Source: a virus
Strand: one strand, 5' to 3'
DNA length: 21,637 nucleotides
IMG/VR virus record: IMGVR_UViG_3300022752_000448
Location: 1 to 21,637 of that record
The position numbers and the translations under genes are program-made. Within the stretch, counting starts at the first letter, position 1. Each line of letters starts with the position of its first letter. Positions 16,167 to 21,012 of the stretch are shown piece after piece. The notes beneath the pieces were generated by a model. That model was not told where the DNA came from. It made no database searches and saw only the letters and a list, made by a program, of their open reading frames with translations.

Positions 16167-16504
16167 AAAAATCACAATTACAACAGATTATTAAAGAAGA
16201 AATTCAAAAAGTATTAAATGAAAACAAAGCTAATGATTTAAAAAATTTTATTAAAACAAATAAAGAAGAAGTAATAAACCAATTAAATCAAAGAGAAAAA
16301 AAGAACAAAGACGCTAAAACCATTGATTTTAACATAATATATACTAAAGGAGACAAGGTTTATGCGGAGAGAGATTATCTTCCTATTGGAGAAACAAATA
16401 AAGAAAATACAAGTCTAGATGAAATATCATTTAGTAAAACTACAGGTAAATACGAAATAACAGTATATGGACAAATATTGAAATATTCAATATATAATAT
16501 ATAA
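16163..16504 (+). CDS. Small protein with capsid-targeting-like leader (113 aa)
   Basis: The start MKKSQLQQIIKEEIQKVLNE (residues 1-20) is an amphipathic helix with two (I/L)xE sites (IKE at 10-12, LNE at 18-20), the clearest leader of the set. The remainder is Lys/Asn-rich at first, then a small beta-patterned domain (TIDFNIIYTKGDKVYAERDY and KTTGKYEITVYGQILKYSIY). No catalytic motif is visible. Cleavage would leave a basic mature protein of about 93 residues, comparable in size with T4 internal proteins. ATGA overlap with the HAD gene ties it to the same operon. Function unknown; an internal head protein is the working guess. Confidence 0.72.
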   Translation: MKKSQLQQIIKEEIQKVLNENKANDLKNFIKTNKEEVINQLNQREKKNKDAKTIDFNIIYTKGDKVYAERDYLPIGETNKENTSLDEISFSKTTGKYEITVYGQILKYSIYNI

Positions 16505-16507
16505 ATA
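16500..16507 (+). promoter_or_regulatory. TATAAATA, exact T4-late-promoter-like box
   Basis: The octamer overlaps the stop codon of the upstream gene and lies 28 nt before the ATG at 16536, a normal distance for a T4-type late promoter. The same octamer also occurs by chance within genes of this A/T-rich sequence (for example near 10793), so support is modest. Confidence 0.3.
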
Positions 16508-16535
16508 CTAATACAAGATTAGAAAAATTAGGATT

Positions 16536-16994
16536 ATGAATAAATATAGTTTAGTAAAATTAATGGAGAATGAAGAAGATGGAACATCTAAAAGATTAAT
16601 TCTTAAAAAAAATTTATTATTAATACCTAAAACAAAAACAGCAGAAGAATTTTTAAAAATTATTAATGATCCTAAAAATACAAAAGGAGTATTTGTAAAA
16701 ATCAATACTGATTTATATAATGGGTATTTTGGTCCTCCTGGTCCTCCAAATGTAAAACAAAAATTAGAAAGAGAAAGAGGAGAACCATTTCCTCCTAAAA
16801 CCTCAGATAATATAGAAAAATTCAAAACTGGTTCAAAAGATTTAGGAGCCCAAATACAAGGAAAAAATATTATTTTTACTACTAATGAATTTACTACTAT
16901 TAATTCTATTAAAGGAGATTTAGAAAAAATACTTAAAAATGCTAATTTAGAAAAAGGAACAGATTATACTTTATTAGAAAAAGAAGCCATATAA
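16536..16994 (+). CDS. Small protein with LME-ending leader and collagen-like turn (152 aa)
   Basis: The N-terminus MNKYSLVKLME (LME at 9-11) fits the leader pattern of this block and is followed by an acidic NEEDG. The body is Lys-rich, with FVKINTDLYNGYFGPPGPPN (GPPGPP near residues 66-71) and a C-terminal charged region (INSIKGDLEKILKNANLEKG). No enzyme motif or membrane segment is recognised. It stands 31 nt after the upstream gene behind a TATAAATA box and ends one nt before the next ATG. A weak purine stretch (TTAGGATT) precedes the start. Function unknown; a packaged internal protein is possible. Confidence 0.68.
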   Translation: MNKYSLVKLMENEEDGTSKRLILKKNLLLIPKTKTAEEFLKIINDPKNTKGVFVKINTDLYNGYFGPPGPPNVKQKLERERGEPFPPKTSDNIEKFKTGSKDLGAQIQGKNIIFTTNEFTTINSIKGDLEKILKNANLEKGTDYTLLEKEAI

Positions 16995-16995
16995 T

Positions 16996-17565
16996 ATGCC
17001 AGAAAATGTTCTAAAAAAAGAGTTCCAACAAAAGGACGTACAACGCCTCCGTAACCTAATGACAGGTAAATATGGTGAAAAAACCATTGTTGGAACAGGT
17101 TATACTAAACAACAAGAATTTCATGAAGAAGGTGAAATTTGGGAAGAAGATGGAAGACAATGGACCATCAAAAATGGTATCAAACAAAACATTACTAAAC
17201 TGGATAAAGCAAAAGAATCAATCCATTTACCAATGTTTTGTCCTTGTTGTAGTAATTTAATGAAACCCCACCTTGATAAACGTTTTTATTTACAATATAA
17301 AAGGTGTTTTAATTGTCAGGTTGATTTTGAAACCGAATTAAAAATTAAAGGTTTATGGAACGATTATGAAAAACATATCATCAATTCAGACATTGATGGT
17401 ATAACACAAGAATTTAATATATGGATGGACGAAGAAATAAACGAGTCTAATACATCATACATTACAGAAGCTGGAGACGTAGAACGTTGGGTAGGTTCTT
17501 CAAAACAAAAACTGTTAGAAAGTAAAGAAGAAACAATTAAATACTTACAAAGTTTAAAAAAATAA
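16996..17565 (+). CDS. Zinc-binding phage protein of unknown function (189 aa)
   Basis: Residues 15-70 contain a conserved-looking segment (LMTGKYGEKTIVGTGY, EGEIWEEDGRQWTIKNGIKQ), and a zinc ribbon follows: FCPCCSNLMK (Cys82, Cys85) and CFNC (Cys104, Cys107). A helical, acidic region ends in KEETIKYLQSLKK. I associate the pattern with hypothetical proteins of marine T4-like phages, from memory. Unlike most neighbours it lacks an obvious leader ending in (L/I)xE, so it may act in the host cell rather than in the capsid. It follows the previous stop by one nt. DNA/RNA binding or protein contact through the zinc site is plausible but not shown. Confidence 0.75.
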   Translation: MPENVLKKEFQQKDVQRLRNLMTGKYGEKTIVGTGYTKQQEFHEEGEIWEEDGRQWTIKNGIKQNITKLDKAKESIHLPMFCPCCSNLMKPHLDKRFYLQYKRCFNCQVDFETELKIKGLWNDYEKHIINSDIDGITQEFNIWMDEEINESNTSYITEAGDVERWVGSSKQKLLESKEETIKYLQSLKK

Positions 17566-17567
17566 AC

Positions 17568-17591
17568 CATATTTATTATAAAAATATATGG
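17568..17591 (+). promoter_or_regulatory. Inverted repeat CCATAT...ATATGG enclosing a start codon, with TATTTATT motif
   Basis: CCATAT (17568-17573) pairs with ATATGG (17586-17591) across 12 nt. The start codon at 17588 lies within the 3' arm. The intergenic motif variant ATATTTATTATAA occupies 17569-17581. The hairpin could limit access to the start, or it may be chance in A/T-rich DNA. Confidence 0.3.
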
Positions 17592-17950
17592 AATTTTCTA
17601 AGTTTATATCTTACCTATTTCATTCAAGAACCCAAACCCACATATTTCATTTACAAACACCTTCATTCGCCGAGCATATTGCTTTACAAGCATACTATGA
17701 AGGAATTGTTCCTTTAATTGATGGTTTAGTAGAATCATATCAGGGTAAAAACGGTATAATTAATGATTATACCAATTTTAATTTACAACAATACCAAGGT
17801 AAAGACCAAGTAATAGCATACTTGGATATGTTGTGTAAAGCAGCATACCAAGTGAGAGAAACAATTGAAGATAGTTACTTGCAGAACCAAATTGATACTA
17901 TAACTGAATTAATTAAATCAACTATTTACAAACTAACATACTTACAATAA
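17588..17950 (+). CDS. Helical phage protein, DUF5856-like (120 aa)
   Basis: The conserved-looking pattern HIFHLQTPSFAEHIALQAYY, then YEGIVPLIDGLVESYQGKNG, matches what I recall of the DUF5856 family of phage proteins. The protein is almost entirely helical, with His, Glu and Asp placed at helix-like spacing (His18, His21, His30, Glu39, Asp45, Glu49). This is reminiscent of ferritin/Dps-like four-helix bundles, although metal binding is not demonstrated. There is no leader of the (L/I)xE type. The gene ends one nt before the next ATG. A role in the capsid or in DNA protection cannot be separated by sequence. Confidence 0.75.
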   Translation: MEFSKFISYLFHSRTQTHIFHLQTPSFAEHIALQAYYEGIVPLIDGLVESYQGKNGIINDYTNFNLQQYQGKDQVIAYLDMLCKAAYQVRETIEDSYLQNQIDTITELIKSTIYKLTYLQ

Positions 17951-17951
17951 C

Positions 17952-18200
17952 ATGGCATACAAATACAAATTAGTAAAAGAATTAGGGCCTCAAGACTTTG
18001 AAAAAGAAGAAGGTTATTATAAGGATCCTAAAACCGGAGAAATCAAACAAGGTTCTTTACAAACATCTTTAAATGCAAGAATGAAATCTATGTTTGGTGA
18101 ACCTAACCCTAATAAAGTTAAAAACACTTTTAAATCACCTGAAGAACAAGGTAAAGAAAAATTAACCCAAGAAGTTTTACGTAGACTTAAAAACCGTTAA
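17952..18200 (+). CDS. Small charged phage protein (82 aa)
   Basis: The protein starts MAYKYKLVKELGPQDFEKEE and continues with GYYKDPKTGEIKQGSLQTSL, MKSMFGEPNPNKV and a basic helical tail (KLTQEVLRRLKNR). It is small, highly charged and without Cys or membrane segments. It is preceded by the DUF5856-like gene with a one-nt gap, and its stop codon abuts a TATTTATC motif. The coding frame is supported by compact spacing and amphipathic composition. No family is recognised; a scaffolding or virion accessory role would fit its neighbours. Confidence 0.68.
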   Translation: MAYKYKLVKELGPQDFEKEEGYYKDPKTGEIKQGSLQTSLNARMKSMFGEPNPNKVKNTFKSPEEQGKEKLTQEVLRRLKNR

Positions 18201-18208
18201 TATTTATC
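18200..18208 (+). promoter_or_regulatory. ATATTTATC intergenic motif directly after stop codon
   Basis: Another variant of the recurring motif. It begins at the last base of the upstream stop codon and lies 14 nt before the ATG at 18223. Same placement as at 7406 and 12948. Confidence 0.35.
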
Positions 18209-18222
18209 ACAAATCATTAATA

Positions 18223-18582
18223 ATGGAAAACAAATTACGTATCCTAATAAATCAACTTGTTAAAGAAGAGTTATCGATTTTTGAAAAAAAACTTAAAAAA
18301 GACGAAGAACCTCCTGTTGACGACGTTGAATTAGACCTTAGTGCTTCTGAAGAAACACCTGCTGAAGCTCCTTCTACCGATATGCCTTCAGTTGAGCCAA
18401 GCATGGACATGGGAGGTGGAGAATCAGTTGAAAAACGTATTGGGCAACACTTACAACAAGCATTAGACGCTGCTCGTGAAATGCCTGAAAGTGAAAATAA
18501 AAATAAATTGATAAGACAAATTGGAAACACAGCTTTATTCTTCCTGAAAACCCAAATTCCGGTTGATGGAGGACAAGCTTAA
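18223..18582 (+). CDS. Acidic small protein with leader, possible prohead core/scaffold component (119 aa)
   Basis: The N-terminal helix MENKLRILINQLVKEELSIFE contains VKE (13-15) and IFE (19-21), similar to the leaders of neighbouring genes. It is followed by an acidic, Pro-rich linker (about residues 26-63, with EETPAEAPSTDMPSVEPS) and a C-terminal helical part (RIGQHLQQALDAAREMPESE, then NTALFFLKTQIP). The acidic low-complexity plus helical layout is like prohead core or scaffold proteins. The downstream 175-residue protein has a comparable acidic Pro tail. No catalytic motif. Role inferred from composition and neighbours only. Confidence 0.7.
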   Translation: MENKLRILINQLVKEELSIFEKKLKKDEEPPVDDVELDLSASEETPAEAPSTDMPSVEPSMDMGGGESVEKRIGQHLQQALDAAREMPESENKNKLIRQIGNTALFFLKTQIPVDGGQA

Positions 18583-18605
18583 TATTAACTAAATAAATTA
18601 AATCT

Positions 18606-18779
18606 ATGAACAGTCAAGAGTTATTTGAACAAATGCAAGGTTTATGGGAAGAGTTTACAACTGAACATGCCAAAGCTTCTAAAGCAGCTCATAATAGAGC
18701 TCGCAAAGCAGCTGGCAATTTAAAAAAGTTGGTAACTGAGTACCGTAAAGCATCGGTTGCTGAAGACAAAGCAAAGTAA
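18606..18779 (+). CDS. Short Hc1/histone H1-like DNA-binding protein (57 aa)
   Basis: A short gene that is easily missed: ATG at 18606, TAA at 18777. The product starts MNSQELFEQMQGLWEEFTTE and continues with an Ala/Lys/Arg-rich helix (HAKASKAAHNRARKAAGNLK, then KLVTEYRKAS). The RARKAAGNLKKLV part matches the 'KAAGTRVRK.MQELK.LAQ' style of short Hc1-like proteins common in Bacteroidetes, from family memory. An acidic N-terminal helix followed by a basic one fits non-specific DNA binding. LFE (6-8) and LWE (13-15) near the N-terminus could act as prohead protease sites, which would remove the acidic part and leave a strongly basic peptide suited to packaged DNA. It has an A/T-only leader and a strong hairpin downstream. 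Confidence 0.82.
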   Translation: MNSQELFEQMQGLWEEFTTEHAKASKAAHNRARKAAGNLKKLVTEYRKASVAEDKAK

Positions 18780-18790
18780 CCAAAAACAAC

Positions 18791-18827
18791 AATAAGTTAT
18801 AAGGGGGTAAAACCCCTTATTCTTATT
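18791..18827 (+). terminator. Strong hairpin, likely transcription terminator
   Basis: ATAAGGGG (18799-18806) pairs with CCCCTTAT (18813-18820) around the loop GTAAAA. The stem extends outward through AATAAG (18791-18796) and CTTATT (18822-18827), with a small bulge. It lies 12 nt after the stop codon of the histone-like gene and is the only G/C-cored hairpin noticed in the window. There is no long T run, so termination is probable but not certain. Confidence 0.7.
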
Positions 18828-18840
18828 AAAAACACTTAAT

Positions 18841-19503
18841 ATGCCCTACGAAAGAAAAGGAAAATGCATATACAATAAAAAAACAGGCGAAAAAAAAGGC
18901 TGTTCATCCTCTGTGGGAAAAGCAAAATCTCATATGAGGGCTTTGTATGCTGCTGAAAAGGGTAGTATTAAAGAAGAAACAAGTAAAATTACACAAGCAA
19001 TTCTAGACAGAGCAGAAGACATTTACCAGGCTATGAAAGCCTCTTCTGGTAGAAAAGCTGTAAAAAAATATGGAGCGGATGCTGAAGATGTGTTACGTGG
19101 TAGAGCAATGAACATAGCTAAAAAACAAGTCAAAATGAAAAACACAGACAGACTAAAAGAAATTATTAAAGATGCTTTAAGTGAGAAAAAAAATAAAAAA
19201 TTTCCTGATTTAACAGGTGATGGTAAAGTAACTAAAGCTGATATTTTAAAGGGAAGAGGCGTTGAGTTAAAAGAAGAAGAACTTGATTATGAAGGTGAAA
19301 TGGCTAAATCTGAACTTCTTCGCATCATGCAAAATGCTCAAATGTTAATGTCTTCACTTGATGATGATACACAATTAGAAGCATGGGTACAAAGCAAAAT
19401 TACTAAAGCAGCTGATTACTTAAATTCAGTAACCCAATACTTAACATATCAAAATACAAAACAAGGCCCTGTTGATGAAGAGGCCTATTATTTAGACAAA
19501 TAA
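18841..19503 (+). CDS. Modular phage structural/core protein with Ca-binding-like loop (220 aa)
   Basis: Residues 1-40 (MPYERKGKCIYNKKTGEKKG, then CSSSVGKAKSHMRALYAAEK) form a small basic Cys-containing module known to me from other phage proteins. Residues ~48-100 (ILDRAEDIYQAMKASSGRKA, then KKYGADAEDVLRGRAM) are helical. From Met99 a leader-like segment RLKEIIKDALSE (104-115) appears, followed by DLTGDGKVTKADILKG (123-138), an EF-hand/dockerin-like Asp-rich loop. Residues ~150-205 (MAKSELLRIMQNAQMLMSSL, then AWVQSKITKAADYLNSVTQY) are helical and seem conserved in marine phages. The gene starts 13 nt after the terminator hairpin and ends one nt before the next ATG. It looks like a composite of two proteins. 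A capsid-associated role is inferred. Confidence 0.78.
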   Translation: MPYERKGKCIYNKKTGEKKGCSSSVGKAKSHMRALYAAEKGSIKEETSKITQAILDRAEDIYQAMKASSGRKAVKKYGADAEDVLRGRAMNIAKKQVKMKNTDRLKEIIKDALSEKKNKKFPDLTGDGKVTKADILKGRGVELKEEELDYEGEMAKSELLRIMQNAQMLMSSLDDDTQLEAWVQSKITKAADYLNSVTQYLTYQNTKQGPVDEEAYYLDK

Positions 19504-19504
19504 A

Positions 19505-20032
19505 ATGGCAAGTAAACAGGAACTTATAGATAAAATTCAAACAATAGCTAAACGTGTTTATTCTTCTAAAATAAAGGATAACACGTTAGGTGTTACTCCT
19601 AGTGACGTAAATTTTGATAAAGAAACATTTCCTGTTTTATCAAAGTTTCCAACTCTAAAACAAATTATTATAAATCTTTTAACAAAACAATACGAAGATT
19701 TTATTTCTGACATTCATTGGGTTGCTCCTCGTCCTACTACTTTTAAAATCCTTTTAGCAAATGGACAGTATTTTTACTTAATATACACTGAACGTTCATG
19801 GATTGCTCAAGTTGAAGGTAAAAAGTACTATATGTTAAACTTAGACGAGGAAGAAAGAGCAGCTGAATCTATTGCTCGCATACTAATGTATGGTAGTAAA
19901 AACAAAGAAGAAGAAACACCAGCCGAAGTACCAACAGGAGGAGAAACACCTGCTGACGAAACAGTACCTGAAGCACCCCCAACTGAAGAAACACCTCCAA
20001 CAGAAGAAGTACCTGAAGAAGTTCCAGCATAA
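19505..20032 (+). CDS. Conserved phage protein with acidic Pro-rich tail (175 aa)
   Basis: Residues 1-125 form a compact alpha/beta domain with ISDIHWVAPRPTTFKILLAN, GQYFYLIYTERSWIAQVEGK and YYMLNLDEEERAAESIARIL. I have the impression of seeing this sequence pattern in other marine phage genomes. Residues ~136-175 are a low-complexity tail built from degenerate ETP/EVP/EAPP units (about 40 residues, strongly acidic). The tail is reminiscent of the acidic linker in the 119-residue protein at 18223, so both may take part in one assembly, such as a prohead core. The start is one nt after the preceding stop, and there is a 2-nt gap to the next gene. Function unknown. Confidence 0.75.
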   Translation: MASKQELIDKIQTIAKRVYSSKIKDNTLGVTPSDVNFDKETFPVLSKFPTLKQIIINLLTKQYEDFISDIHWVAPRPTTFKILLANGQYFYLIYTERSWIAQVEGKKYYMLNLDEEERAAESIARILMYGSKNKEEETPAEVPTGGETPADETVPEAPPTEETPPTEEVPEEVPA

Positions 20033-20034
20033 TT

Positions 20035-21012
20035 ATGAATATGTTTGACAAATTTTTAAATAGTATTTCTCATAAATTCCCTAAAGGATATCCTGACATG
20101 AATAATGAACAGGATATTTTATTGTTAGAAACTTTAATAAATAAAGTGTTAGGTGAAAATGTAAAATTAAATGAAATGGGAATTTTAACTGAAAACGATA
20201 ATTCATATGATGATTTAATAAAATTATCTTTAAAAGTTAAAACAATCCCAAAATGCCAAACTCCCTTAGTTGTAGGCAAATCATTTTCTTTAACAGGAAA
20301 AGACGCTAAAATATGGGCTAGTCTATACTCAATTAAACCTTTAAAAGCAGATGGTACACCAACCGCAGGTTCAGGAAATGGAGAAGTGGCTACATATTGG
20401 GCTTATCAACATAATATAAAACCAATAAGTACTCAAGATGGTAGAGGAGGAGACAATCCCGATTTAATTATTAGTGGAATTGGAGTTGAAGTTAAAGCAT
20501 ATGACACTTCAACTATTACTTTAGGTAAATTTAAATCTGATGGAGAAAGTGTAAGTTTATTAAATAGAGTATTTGGAGTTTTAACTTTATTTGGTGAAGA
20601 AGATACTAAAGCTAATGCAGGTGGATTTAAACCTCAAGATTTATTAAACAGTTTTACTATAATATCAAGTGTGTATAATAATAAAGAATTAAGATCTTTA
20701 TCTGTTACTCAACCATTTTTTGTTAAAATAGATAATCTGTATAAAGAATTAGGATTAGAATCTAATCCCACCCCAAAACAAGCTACTGTTGCTTTGTTAC
20801 GTAAACTTTTATGGAGTAAATTAATTAAAAAACCTAATAAAAATCAAGAAGTAGGATACATTTTAAATGTTGCTCTTAACGGAGCAGGAGAATATACTAA
20901 AATTACTAAACAAATAATAGATAGTATACCTGATGATAGTTTTATAAACAACGGAGTTACAGTTAAATCTTCTGAAATACAAATGAATTTTAATCAATTA
21001 TTCAAATCATGA
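20035..21012 (+). CDS. PD-(D/E)XK nuclease-like protein with long removable N-terminal leader (325 aa)
   Basis: The N-terminal ~53 residues (MNMFDKFLNSISHKFPKGYP, then NEQDILLLETLINKVLGE) end in LNE (45-47) and LTE (51-53), two possible prohead protease sites. The rest forms a globular domain. GSGNGEVATYW (Glu117), NPDLIISGIGVEVKAYD (Asp143, Glu152, Lys154) give the E...PD-x8-ExK pattern of restriction-type PD-(D/E)XK nucleases. It is followed by an alpha-helical part with a Gly-Ala-Gly turn (LNVALNGAGEYTKITKQ). The motif is short and needs structural confirmation. If real, this would be a nuclease that matures in the capsid and is delivered with the DNA. The start is 2 nt after the preceding stop; the end overlaps the next gene by 4 nt (ATGA). 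Confidence 0.75.
   Translation: MNMFDKFLNSISHKFPKGYPDMNNEQDILLLETLINKVLGENVKLNEMGILTENDNSYDDLIKLSLKVKTIPKCQTPLVVGKSFSLTGKDAKIWASLYSIKPLKADGTPTAGSGNGEVATYWAYQHNIKPISTQDGRGGDNPDLIISGIGVEVKAYDTSTITLGKFKSDGESVSLLNRVFGVLTLFGEEDTKANAGGFKPQDLLNSFTIISSVYNNKELRSLSVTQPFFVKIDNLYKELGLESNPTPKQATVALLRKLLWSKLIKKPNKNQEVGYILNVALNGAGEYTKITKQIIDSIPDDSFINNGVTVKSSEIQMNFNQLFKS

Noticed and set aside
17072-17260. Second + strand frame within the zinc-binding protein gene
   Set aside because: It lies wholly inside the 189-residue gene, which has clear Cys motifs, and its product has no recognisable features.
7404-18222. TATTTATA copies as minus-strand T4-type late promoters
   Set aside because: They match TATAAATA only on the minus strand, but no minus-strand genes lie downstream of them. 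A + strand boundary signal is more likely.
19917-20030. Tandem DNA repeat or CRISPR-like array
   Set aside because: The periodicity comes from degenerate codons for an acidic Pro-rich protein tail; units are irregular and there are no spacers.
7468-20279. Minus-strand open frames (for example 7468-7680, 9024-9335, 12408-12656, 16508-16825, 18252-18530, 19869-20051)
   Set aside because: Each lies over a well-supported + strand gene, has low-complexity or implausible composition, and has no neighbours or signals on that strand.
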